A stretch of 64,000 bases of DNA, from contig NZ_CP108430.1 of the NCBI RefSeq assembly GCF_041435335.1, positions 5,617,001 through 5,681,000 of the forward strand. The letters are read 5' to 3'. This document shows positions 8,619 to 17,015 of this stretch, one piece after another. The first letter of the stretch is position 1; the number at the start of each line of letters is the position of its first letter. The stretch is from Streptomyces sp. NBC_01283 (GTDB lineage Bacteria; Actinomycetota; Actinomycetes; Streptomycetales; Streptomycetaceae). Below the pieces are notes generated by a model, which was not told where the DNA came from, made no database searches, and worked only from the letters and a program-made list of their open reading frames with translations. The position numbers and the translations under genes are program-made.

Positions 8619-9964
8619 CGTCGTCCCTCCCGCCGAAGTCGCCGCATATTGAAGAGCATCACCGGGATCACGAGGAGGAAGAGCAGCACGGCGATCGCGC
8701 TCGCCACGCCCGAATCCTTGTCGAGGAACGCGGAGTTGTAGAGCTGGAGCGCCAGGACGTTCGCGTCGTCCTTCGAGGAGTTCGGCGCGATGATGAAGAT
8801 CAGGTCGAAGATCTTCAGTACGTTGATCATGAGCGTGACCGCCACCACCGCGAGCACCGGCGCGAGGATCGGCACCGTGATCCGGCGGAACACCTGCCAC
8901 TCGTTGGCGCCGTCCACCCGGGCGGCCTCCAGGAGTTCACGCGGGACGCTGGCGAGACCGGCCGCGATCAGGACCATCGCGAAGCCCACCCAGATCCACA
9001 GGTACGAGCCGATCACCGCGGGCGTGATGAGGGACGGGCCGAGCCAGTCCACGCCGTTGTACGGCTCGCGGAAGTTCGACGCGGGGAAGCGGAGCTGGGC
9101 CCCGTCGGCATCCTTGGGGAGCGCGAAGGTGCCGTCGGACGCGGCCTCGGCCGTGGCCACCACCTTGCCGTCCTTGACGGCCTCGATCTTGATGCCGGGG
9201 TAGCCGAACTCGGTCTTGTCCGGGGCGTTGATCTCGCCCCGGCCCTTGCCGCGGGTGAAGTCCTGCCAGGCCGTGCCGGTGACCTTGCCGGGTTCCGGCT
9301 TCGCGGCCGCGGCAGCCTTGGCGTCGTCCGGCATGTTGTCCGGCGCGACACCGGTCAGCGGCAGCGCCACCGGAGTGCCCGCGCTGACCGGCTTGCGGGT
9401 GATGAAGGCGCCGCCGGATGCCGGCTTGAGCGGTGACTCCGTACTGGGATGGGCCTGCGGGAAGGCGGACGACTCGGAGAAGGTGTCGTGCACCCCCACG
9501 AAGACGGCGTTGGCCACCCCCCGGTCCGGGTCCGACTCGTACACGAGCCGGAAGATGATGCCGGCCGCGAGCATCGAGATCGCCATCGGCATGAAGATGA
9601 CCAGCTTGAACGCCGTGCCCCAGCGGATCCGCTCGGTCAGCACGGCGAAGATCAGGCCGAGACCGGTCGCGACCGTCGGGGCGACCACCACCCAGATCGC
9701 GTTGTTCTTGATCGCGGTGAGGATGGTGTCGTCGGTGAACAGGGTCTTGTAGTTGCCGAACGCCGTGAAGTCGCCCGACTTGTCGAAGAAGCTGCGGAAG
9801 ACGGAGTACCCGATGGGGTACAGGACGAGCGCGCCGAGCAGGATCAGGGCGGGTGCCAGGAACAGCACCGCCACGCTCTTGCGGGTGCCGGTCACGCTCT
9901 TGCGCGGTTCTGGAGCCGGGGGCAGCGCCACGTTCGGCGTGCCCCCGGCGTTCGCGGACGCCAC
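8615..9964 (-). CDS. carbohydrate ABC transporter permease, MalF-like, with large extracytoplasmic insertion
   Basis: 449 residues, about 130-150 longer than a usual CUT1 permease. Membrane segments: ~31-56, ~87-110, ~118-141, then several after ~310; the EAA loop is SVPRELLEAARVDGANEW. The extra length lies between RLVYESDPDRGVANAVF and NGVDWLGPSLITPAV, a loop normally of ~20 residues facing outside. The insert is Ala/Pro/Lys-rich and contains PGIKIEAVKDGKVVATAEA followed by SDGTFALP, which resembles a small Ig-like or CarboxypepD_reg-like beta fold. It starts with GTG at 9964, 4 bp after the stop of the binding-protein gene. Predicted to pair with the MalG-like subunit; the sugar is unknown, though an alpha-glucoside-type importer is plausible. 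Confidence 0.9.
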   Translation of the reverse strand: MASANAGGTPNVALPPAPEPRKSVTGTRKSVAVLFLAPALILLGALVLYPIGYSVFRSFFDKSGDFTAFGNYKTLFTDDTILTAIKNNAIWVVVAPTVATGLGLIFAVLTERIRWGTAFKLVIFMPMAISMLAAGIIFRLVYESDPDRGVANAVFVGVHDTFSESSAFPQAHPSTESPLKPASGGAFITRKPVSAGTPVALPLTGVAPDNMPDDAKAAAAAKPEPGKVTGTAWQDFTRGKGRGEINAPDKTEFGYPGIKIEAVKDGKVVATAEAASDGTFALPKDADGAQLRFPASNFREPYNGVDWLGPSLITPAVIGSYLWIWVGFAMVLIAAGLASVPRELLEAARVDGANEWQVFRRITVPILAPVLAVVAVTLMINVLKIFDLIFIIAPNSSKDDANVLALQLYNSAFLDKDSGVASAIAVLLFLLVIPVMLFNMRRLRREGRR

Positions 9965-9968
9965 CGTG

Positions 9969-11363
9969 TCAGTCCTTGAAGGCCTTGGCGGCGGCCGTCT
10001 CCAGCGCCTTCTGCGTGCCCGCCACGTCCTTCGGGTTCTTCAGGAAGTCCTGCAGCGCCTTCCACTCACCCTTGCCGGGCGTGCCGCCGAAGGCCTGCGG
10101 GGCCTGGTCGGACATGTCGTAGCGGATGTCGTCGCCCGCCGCGATGAGCGCCTTGGCGATGCCGCGCTGCACGTCGTTCGGGTACGCCGACAGATCGAGG
10201 TTCTTGTTCGGCGAGACGAAGCCGCCCGCCTCCGCCCAGATCTTCGCCGAGTCCGGCGAGGCCAGGAAGGTCAGCAGCGCCTGGGCGCCCTTGTTGTCCT
10301 TCAGGGCCACGGCCGCGTCACCGCCGACGACCGCCGGGGACTCGTCCCCGACCGCCGGGAACGGGAACACCTTGGCGTCCGTGCCGATTTCGGCCTTCGT
10401 CTCCGAGATCGGCAGCGAGACCATGTCGCCCTCGAAGACCATGCCCGCCTTGGGCTGCTCGCCGCCGGTGAACGTCTGCTTCACGGAGGCGGGGAACTCG
10501 GTCTGCAGCGCCTTGTCGGCGCCGCCCGCGACGAAGCCCTTCTTGCCGAAGAGCTCGCCGAGCGTGGTCAGCGCCTCCTTCACGGAGGGGTCCGTCCACT
10601 TGATCTCGTGCTTGGCGAGCTGGTCGTACTTCTCCGGCCCCGCCTGGGAGAGATAGATGTTCTCGAACCAGTCGGTGAGGGTCCAGCCGTCGGCGCCCGC
10701 GACCGAGACCGGCGGTACGCCGGAGTCGTACACGGTCTGGGCCGTCTTCATGAAGTCGTCCCAGGTCTTCGCCTCCTTGGCGCCCGCGTTCTCGAAGACC
10801 TTCGTGTTGTACCAGACCAGGGACTTGTTGGCGGCCTTGAAGTACACGCCGTACTGCTTGCCGTCGACGGCCCCTAGGTCCTGCCAGCCCTGCGCGTAGT
10901 TCTTGTCGAGCTGCTTCTGCGCCTCGGGCCCGACCGGCTTGGCCCACTTGTTCTGCACGGCCTGGTCGATCGCGCCGACCTGCGGCAGCATCGCGACGTC
11001 CGGCGGCTGGCCGCCCGCGACCTTCGACTCCAGGAAGCTGATGATGGGGTCCTGGGCCGGTACGAAGGTGACCTTCGCCCCGGTCCGCTTCTCGAACTCG
11101 TCGAGAACCTTGAGGAAGACCTTGCGCTCCGAGCCGCCCCAGACGGCGGCGACGGAGACGGTCTGGCCGTCCAGCTTGGGCAGTTGGACCGCGGCGGCGC
11201 TCTCCTTGCCACCGCCCTTGTCCCCGCCGTCCTTGCCGCCGTCGTCGTCCCCGCCGCATGCGGTGACGGTGAGCACGAGCGTGCCCGCGACGACGGCCGC
11301 GGCGAATTTGGCTGTGGTACGCCGGTGTTGCGGTGCCTTGCGTGATCGAAGACTGCTGCGCAT
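9969..11363 (-). CDS. sugar ABC transporter substrate-binding lipoprotein
   Basis: 464 residues. The N-terminus is a lipoprotein signal (AAAVVAGTLVLTVTACGGDD) with a lipobox ending in Cys, followed by a Gly/Asp/Lys linker. The mature part has the cluster B solute-binding pattern: VWGGSERKVFLKVLDEFEKR, GQPPDVAMLP, YFKAANKSLVWYNTKVFENA and KTWDDFMKTAQTVYDSGVPP. The ATG at 11363 was preferred over one 26 codons upstream because it directly precedes the basic n-region of the signal peptide. It is the first gene of a three-gene operon with the MalF- and MalG-like permeases. In Streptomyces such importers usually share the MsiK ATPase encoded elsewhere. The ligand cannot be read from sequence. Confidence 0.92.
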   Translation of the reverse strand: MRSSLRSRKAPQHRRTTAKFAAAVVAGTLVLTVTACGGDDDGGKDGGDKGGGKESAAAVQLPKLDGQTVSVAAVWGGSERKVFLKVLDEFEKRTGAKVTFVPAQDPIISFLESKVAGGQPPDVAMLPQVGAIDQAVQNKWAKPVGPEAQKQLDKNYAQGWQDLGAVDGKQYGVYFKAANKSLVWYNTKVFENAGAKEAKTWDDFMKTAQTVYDSGVPPVSVAGADGWTLTDWFENIYLSQAGPEKYDQLAKHEIKWTDPSVKEALTTLGELFGKKGFVAGGADKALQTEFPASVKQTFTGGEQPKAGMVFEGDMVSLPISETKAEIGTDAKVFPFPAVGDESPAVVGGDAAVALKDNKGAQALLTFLASPDSAKIWAEAGGFVSPNKNLDLSAYPNDVQRGIAKALIAAGDDIRYDMSDQAPQAFGGTPGKGEWKALQDFLKNPKDVAGTQKALETAAAKAFKD

Positions 11364-11582
11364 CACTGCCCCGTTTCTCTGCCCTGGCGAGTCCCGTGCG
11401 GTCTGTCTACGCCCGCGCGGGGAGGGGCGGCAAGAGCGCAAACAGTGTCAACCAGGTGATCGTGATGGCGTTGTGACGTGACGTCATGAGCCGTCGGGCC
11501 CCACGTGGTGCAGAGCTGAAGGAGAGGTGGTGGAGAACCGGCAGAACCAGCGGAACCGGCAAAGCCGGAGGAACCAGCGGAA

Positions 11583-14500
11583 CTACAGGAGGGACGGCAC
11601 CTGGTCGGCGGCGACGGATCGGGCGGCCCGCTCCAGCGCGCTGGCCAGGAGCGCCAAGTCCGTTGGCCCATTGCCCAGTTCACGCACCGGGCGGCGGGCC
11701 GGAGGGTCGCCCATCCGCTCCCACTCCAGCGGGACGACGGTGGGCCGCACCGTGGACGTACGGGGAATCCGTCCCGTGACCCGTCCCGCCTGGAAGGGGC
11801 TCACGCGCCCCTCGGCCGTACGCAGCTCGCCCCGCCCGGGGGCAGGCTCCTCCGGCCCCGGAGTGACGGCGTCCAGCACGATCCGCAGGGACGCGCGCCT
11901 CCCCAGCTCCGTCTCCGGGGTCCGCTCGCTGCGTGCGGTGGTGGCGATCAGGTGCACCCCGAGCCGCTCCCCGTCCCGGGCCACCGCTTCGAGCGCCCGC
12001 ACGACGGACCCCGCGGCGGGACGCCCCGGCGATCCGAGTGCGGGCGAAAGCAGTGCGTCGAAGTCGTCGACGAGCACGACGAGCCGAGGCAGCGGAGGCC
12101 CCGGCTCGGTCCCTTTGCGGGCGGCGACGGGCCGCAGCCGCATCGTGGAACTCGGCGGCGGGTCGAGGTCGTCCGCGCCACCCCCGCCGTTCCCGGCGCT
12201 TCCCATGCTCCCGGTACTTCCCGCGCCTCCGGTGCTCCCGGCACCCATGCCGCCTGCGCCGCCCCCGCTGCCGGGAGGTGCCTGCGTGTGCCATTCGGCG
12301 AACCCGAGCCGCCCGAGGAGCTCGGCCCGGCGCTTCAGTTCGGCGGTCAGTGACTGGGCGAACTCCCGCATCCGGACAGGGTCGTTGGCGGCGAGATGCG
12401 TCGTGACGTGCGGCAGGTCCGTACAGACCGCGAGGCCTTCGACCAGCCGTACGTTCCCGCCGTTCGTTCCGTTGCCCCCGCTGCCCGTGGTGTCCCGTCC
12501 GTCGATCAGCACCATGCCGAGGCGGTCGGGGCGCTCCGCAGCGGCCAGCGAGGCGGCGATGGAGCGCAGCAGCTCCGTACGACCGCTGCCCGAAGGGCCC
12601 TCGGCCAGGATGTGCGGGCCCTCGGCGGCGAGGTCCACGACCACGGGCCCGCGCGGGCCCGCCCCGAGCACCGTCCAGGCCCGTCCGCCCAGCGCATCGG
12701 AATCGTCGGCGGCTGCCGCCCACCGGGCCATCAGGGAGGCGGGGGTGGCCCGGGCGAGGCCCAACTCGTCAAGGAGCCGGGCCATTTGGGGCAGTGGAGC
12801 GGACACGCGCGCGTGCCCGTCGCCGGGCGCCCCGTCCGTGCGGAAAGGCGCCAGCGCGCGGGAGAACCGCTCGGCCCAGGCCTGCGACACCGCGTCCACC
12901 GCGGCGACCGTGCCGTGCCCGGCAGGCCGGCCGTCGGCGGTGCGCAGCAGCCGCAGCGCCGTGGCCACGTCGCCGCTGAGCAGCGCGACGGCACCGCAGG
13001 CGCGGAAAGCGGGCGACACGGAGCAAGCGGCCTCGTACGTGGCCGACACCGGGGAGGCGGGTGACGCGGCGGGAGTCTCCGCCAGGCAGACGACATGGAT
13101 CCCCGCGGTGGCTCCCTCCCGCGCCAGCCGCACCACGGCTTCGCGGAGCCCGGCGGACCCGGGGTCGCCGTCCACGACGACGACGGTGCGGGGCCCGGTG
13201 TCCGGGGCGTCTTCGGCGGTGCTGTCGAGAAGGGGGTCGAGAGGGCCGTCGAGAGCGGGTCCGGCCGCGGCGGCGGACGCCCGGTCCGCCATGTGGTCCT
13301 CCAGGCGCCGCAGCAGCTCTCCCGTGCGCGCGGCGGCCTGCTCGCGGTCGTACGCCAGGAGGAGGCGGCAGTCCTGGCCGTGCGTGGGCCGCAGGTGCGG
13401 GAGCCAGCCGAGCCAGGACCACTCGGCGGTGCGCTCCGGTGTGGGCCGCGCGCGGTCCGTGCTGAGCAGCACGATCTCCAGGGCGTCGGGGGAGTGCAGC
13501 GCCGCGAGCTGGGCCACGACGGCACGGGCGAGCCCCGTGAGCCGCTCGCGCGGTCCCGCCAGGCCCAGCGCGCCCGCCTCCCGCAGGCTGACCGTCACGG
13601 GGACGGCGGGCAGCAGGCCCCGCTCGCCCGGGGTCGCGCGGTCCAGCGTGCCGAGCCGGACCGCGAGCGCCTCGGGGTGGCCGGGGCCGCGCTCCCAGAG
13701 CCGGGGGCCCGGACCGAGCGCCGTGAGCAGCAGGGCCGCGGGGTCGGGCCAGGACTCCGGGGTCCGCGCGGCGGCGGCCACCGCGAGGTCCTCCGGGGTG
13801 GGGGCCGGGGGCTCCGGGGGCGCGACGTCGCTCCCCGTGCCGTACCCGTCGTCCTCGTGGTCCGCCGGTCCGTACTCGTCGTCGCGTGCGCCCGTCAGCC
13901 GCCGGGCCCAGGCCGAGAGGCCGCCCCGCTTGCGGAGCGCGCGCGGCACGGTCGTCCCGCGCGCGGGGGTGCCGATACGGGTGCTCTCGGCGTCCGGGGC
14001 GCCGCCCTGCTGCGGCACGAGCGGCACATCGGTGAGGGATGTCCTGCCGTGCGCCCCGCCCTGGCCGTCCTCGCCCGCCGCGCCCCAGCTCGCGGAGCCG
14101 TACGCGTGGTGGGTGCCGTCGGAGGGCGTGCGGCCCGCTTCCGGGGGCGCGCTCCGGGGGGCGTCGGCGCTCGCCGCGACCCGTACGCGCACATGTCCCT
14201 CGCCGTCCGGGGCCGTCGGCAACGCGCCGCCCGTCCCGTCCCCGGTGGTGAACCGCAGCGCGGACTCGCCGAGGCGCAGCAGGGAGCCGGGGGTGAGGCG
14301 CACCGGGCGGTCGGTGATCTCGCGGCCGTCCACCGTCGTGCCGTTCGTGGAGCCCAGGTCCGTGACGGTGACCTGGCCGTCCGGGGTGAGCGTCACCGCG
14401 CAGTGCAGCCGCGACACGTCCGGGTCGTCCAGCGGGACGTCCGCGTCCGCCGAACGGCCGACGCGGATCTGGCCGCCGTGCAGGAGGTGCACACCGCCCG

Positions 14501-14837
14501 CGTCGGGGCCCGCGACCACGTGCAACTGGGCGGCGGCTCCCGCGAGTTCGGGTCCGGGCTCGGCGGGGGAGCCGAGCGAGAGCACCGCTCCGTCTATCAG
14601 CGGGGGCTCCCCGAGGGTGCAGCGCTGGGCGTCGAGGCGCTCCGACTCCGCGTACAGGACGACGGGTCCTTCGCCGCCCGCGACGGCGGCGGCCAGGCCG
14701 GAGGCGACGGTGGCCAGAGCGGTCCCCGCGGGGGCGGTGACCAGCACGTCACAGGCGCCGCGCGGCACGACTGGGTGGCCATGGGGCTCGGCGGTCTGGC
14801 CGCTGCGCGGCCCGAGGACGGTCAGCCGGATCTGCAT
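11583..14837 (-). CDS. FHA-domain protein with FtsK/SpoIIIE-like ATPase domains
   Basis: 1084 residues. An FHA phosphothreonine-binding domain occupies roughly residues 130-230: GQIRVGRSADADVPLDDPDV, SRLHC and DLGSTNGTTVDGREI contain the conserved Gly-Arg, Ser-x-x-His and Asn-Gly. The rest resembles FtsK/SpoIIIE translocases of the type VII EccC kind. The best P-loop, near residue 747, reads GPSGSGRTELL, with Arg where the catalytic Lys is expected, so this module may bind but not hydrolyse ATP well. Low-complexity Gly/Ser stretches lie near residue 865. The ATG at 14837 starts a conserved-looking beta strand (MQIRLTVLG). It is divergent from the Ser/Thr kinases PkaA and PkaB, which makes it a natural phosphorylation-dependent partner. 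This is inference from the FHA domain and position. Confidence 0.85.
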   Translation of the reverse strand: MQIRLTVLGPRSGQTAEPHGHPVVPRGACDVLVTAPAGTALATVASGLAAAVAGGEGPVVLYAESERLDAQRCTLGEPPLIDGAVLSLGSPAEPGPELAGAAAQLHVVAGPDAGGVHLLHGGQIRVGRSADADVPLDDPDVSRLHCAVTLTPDGQVTVTDLGSTNGTTVDGREITDRPVRLTPGSLLRLGESALRFTTGDGTGGALPTAPDGEGHVRVRVAASADAPRSAPPEAGRTPSDGTHHAYGSASWGAAGEDGQGGAHGRTSLTDVPLVPQQGGAPDAESTRIGTPARGTTVPRALRKRGGLSAWARRLTGARDDEYGPADHEDDGYGTGSDVAPPEPPAPTPEDLAVAAAARTPESWPDPAALLLTALGPGPRLWERGPGHPEALAVRLGTLDRATPGERGLLPAVPVTVSLREAGALGLAGPRERLTGLARAVVAQLAALHSPDALEIVLLSTDRARPTPERTAEWSWLGWLPHLRPTHGQDCRLLLAYDREQAAARTGELLRRLEDHMADRASAAAAGPALDGPLDPLLDSTAEDAPDTGPRTVVVVDGDPGSAGLREAVVRLAREGATAGIHVVCLAETPAASPASPVSATYEAACSVSPAFRACGAVALLSGDVATALRLLRTADGRPAGHGTVAAVDAVSQAWAERFSRALAPFRTDGAPGDGHARVSAPLPQMARLLDELGLARATPASLMARWAAAADDSDALGGRAWTVLGAGPRGPVVVDLAAEGPHILAEGPSGSGRTELLRSIAASLAAAERPDRLGMVLIDGRDTTGSGGNGTNGGNVRLVEGLAVCTDLPHVTTHLAANDPVRMREFAQSLTAELKRRAELLGRLGFAEWHTQAPPGSGGGAGGMGAGSTGGAGSTGSMGSAGNGGGGADDLDPPPSSTMRLRPVAARKGTEPGPPLPRLVVLVDDFDALLSPALGSPGRPAAGSVVRALEAVARDGERLGVHLIATTARSERTPETELGRRASLRIVLDAVTPGPEEPAPGRGELRTAEGRVSPFQAGRVTGRIPRTSTVRPTVVPLEWERMGDPPARRPVRELGNGPTDLALLASALERAARSVAADQVPSLL

Positions 14838-15257
14838 CGCCGTCAGCGGTCCCTTCTGCCCTTGCCGCCGGGCACGGGGACTCGCGCTGTGATTCCCCCC
14901 ACCGCACACGGCCACATCGGCCAGTAACAAGAAAGCATCCTCGCACCTGCCACTGACAACACGCCCGGCGGCCACCCGTAAGTGATCTTGATTGGTCGGC
15001 TCTGCTCGGAAAAGTGCCTGCTTGGACCGATGCGATCGCCGGTGGCCCCCTCGTGACGAAGGTCAATTCGACGGCATCCGGCAACCAACGGCTCCCATGG
15101 GGCGTCTTTCCACCGAACAGCTGTCCAGTCACCCCGGCGGCCTGGTCGGAATGTGACCCGGCGGTGCCCCGTTCGGCGGCACTACAGTGGGTCGGAACAC
15201 CCTCCGGCGGGTAGCCGGGTCCGGACAGACCAGCCAGATCAGCAGGGAGCGCATGAC
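14838..15257. other. divergent intergenic region between the FHA/FtsK-like gene and pkaA
   Basis: 420 bp without a supported gene. It must hold the promoters for both divergent genes. A purine-rich ribosome-binding site AGGGAG (15244-15249) precedes the pkaA GTG start. Short open frames here have no codon-bias support. I see no convincing operator or hairpin. Confidence 0.6.
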
Positions 15258-16907
15258 GTGCGGCCGGTAGGCAGCAAGTACCTGCTCGAGGAGCCGCTCG
15301 GGCGCGGCGCCACGGGCACCGTCTGGCGAGCCCGCCAGCGCGAGACCGCGGGTGCCGAGGCGGCCGTTGCCGGCCAGCCCGGCGAGACCGTCGCGATCAA
15401 GGTCCTCAAGGAGGAGCTCGCCAACGACGCGGACATCGTGATGCGGTTCCTCCGCGAGCGATCCGTCCTGCTCAGGCTCACGCACCCGAACATCGTGCGG
15501 ACCCGTGACCTGGTCGTCGAGGGCGAGCTCCTGGCCCTCGTCATGGACCTGGTGGAGGGCCCCGACCTGCACCGGTACCTCCGCGAGAACGGCCCGTTCA
15601 CGCCGGTCGGGGCGGCCCTCATGACCGCCCAGATCGCCGACGCGCTCGCCGCGAGTCACGCGGACGGCGTCGTGCACCGGGACCTGAAGCCCGCGAACGT
15701 CCTGCTCAAGCAGGAGGCGGACGGGTCGATGCACCCGATGCTCACCGACTTCGGCATCGCGCGCCTCGCCGACTCCCCGGGCCTGACCCGCACCCACGAA
15801 TTCGTCGGCACGCCCGCATACGTGGCGCCCGAGTCCGCCGAGGGCCGCCCGCAGACCAGCGCGGTCGACATCTACGGCGCGGGCATCCTCCTCTACGAGC
15901 TCGTCACCGGAAGCCCGCCGTTCGGCGGCGGCTCGGCCCTCGAGGTCCTGCACCAGCACCTGAGCGCCGAACCGCGCCGCCCCTCGACGGTCCCGGACCC
16001 GCTGTGGACGGTCATAGAGCGGTGCCTCAGCAAGAACCCCGACCACCGCCCCAGCGCCGAGAACCTCGCGCGCGGCCTGCGGGCCGTCGCGGACGGCGTG
16101 GGCGTGCACGCGTCCAGCGCGCAGATCGCCGCGGCCGAGGGCGTGGGCGCCCTCCTGATGCCCGACCCGGACCCCGCCATGGTGCCGGGGACGGCCGGAG
16201 CCGCCGACCCCACCCAGGTCCTCCCGAACAACGCCGGGTCGTACGACCCGAACGCGGCGACGAGCGTCATGCAGAACACCGGCTCCGGTGACGCGGACCC
16301 GACCTCGGTGCTCCCCGGCGGCAGCCGCGGCGCGGCCGACCCGACGGCCGTCATGCCGCCGGTGCCGCCGAACCAGCCCGGTTACGACCCGAACGACCCG
16401 CACCCCTGGCAGAACCAGATGCGGGCGGCCCGAGACCGCAACGAACAGACGCAGGTCCAGTCGTACCTGGACCCGAACGACGACCCGTTGCGCCGCCGCC
16501 GTCCCCAGCGCCAGGTGCAGCAGCCGCAGCAGCAACAGCGCCCCCAGCAGTACGCGCCGCAGCAGCAGCGTCAGCAGCCCCAGCAGCGGCAGCAGTACGC
16601 CCCGCAGCCCCAGCAGCAGCAGTACGCGCCGCCGCAGCAGACGCCTCCCCAGCAGCCGCCCGCGGGACGGCCGCCGCGTGAGCCCAGGCAGCCCCGGCAG
16701 CGCAGCTCGAACCCGATGAAGATCCCGGGTCTCGGCTGCCTCAAGGGATGCCTCTTCACGCTGATCATCCTCTTCGTGGCGAGCTGGCTCGTCTGGGAGC
16801 TGAGCCCGCTCCAGGAGTGGATCGGCACGACGAAGGGGTACTGGGCCCAGCTCGGCGAGTGGTACGACACGGTCTCCGGCTGGATGGGGAAGGTGAGCGG
16901 CAACTAG
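15258..16907 (+). CDS. pkaA: eukaryotic-type Ser/Thr protein kinase PkaA
   Basis: 549 residues. The kinase domain (about residues 6-275) has the Gly loop LGRGATGTVWRAR, the ATP lysine in VAIKVLKEEL, the catalytic loop VHRDLKPANVLL, LTDFGIARL and the APE motif as VAPESAE. A small insertion (TAGAEAAVAGQPGE) follows the Gly loop. Then come a Gln/Pro-rich low-complexity region (~410-490) and one membrane helix near the C-terminus (CLFTLIILFVASWLVW) with a short external tail. The GTG at 15258 sits 8 nt after AGGGAG; the ATG at 15253 is out of frame. Gene order and size match S. coelicolor pkaA, next to pkaB and prfB. Substrates are unknown; the FHA protein across the intergenic region is a candidate. 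Confidence 0.92.
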   Translation: MRPVGSKYLLEEPLGRGATGTVWRARQRETAGAEAAVAGQPGETVAIKVLKEELANDADIVMRFLRERSVLLRLTHPNIVRTRDLVVEGELLALVMDLVEGPDLHRYLRENGPFTPVGAALMTAQIADALAASHADGVVHRDLKPANVLLKQEADGSMHPMLTDFGIARLADSPGLTRTHEFVGTPAYVAPESAEGRPQTSAVDIYGAGILLYELVTGSPPFGGGSALEVLHQHLSAEPRRPSTVPDPLWTVIERCLSKNPDHRPSAENLARGLRAVADGVGVHASSAQIAAAEGVGALLMPDPDPAMVPGTAGAADPTQVLPNNAGSYDPNAATSVMQNTGSGDADPTSVLPGGSRGAADPTAVMPPVPPNQPGYDPNDPHPWQNQMRAARDRNEQTQVQSYLDPNDDPLRRRRPQRQVQQPQQQQRPQQYAPQQQRQQPQQRQQYAPQPQQQQYAPPQQTPPQQPPAGRPPREPRQPRQRSSNPMKIPGLGCLKGCLFTLIILFVASWLVWELSPLQEWIGTTKGYWAQLGEWYDTVSGWMGKVSGN

Positions 16908-16944
16908 CCGCTCTGGAGATTTGTCGACACCTGCGGGGTGATTT

Positions 16945-17013
16945 CTGCTCCTGGAGTGAAGGTTGGCGTCGAGGCCGCGTAGTTTTGTCGCCAACACGCA
17001 TCCGTAGGAGCAG
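16945..17013 (+). promoter_or_regulatory. nested inverted repeats masking the pkaB ribosome-binding site
   Basis: CTGCTCCT (16945-16952) is perfectly complementary to AGGAGCAG (17006-17013), which contains the pkaB Shine-Dalgarno AGGAG. Nested inside, GTTGGCG (16962-16968) is complementary to CGCCAAC (16989-16995) with a 20-nt terminal loop. If transcribed, the pkaB leader could fold so that its ribosome-binding site is paired. Seen in sequence; the regulatory role is inference. Confidence 0.45.
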
Positions 17014-17015
17014 TC

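Noticed and set aside
13095..14927. Long plus-strand open frame opposite the FHA/FtsK-like gene
   Set aside because: The minus-strand protein has a clear FHA domain; the plus-strand translation is Arg/Gly-rich shadow.
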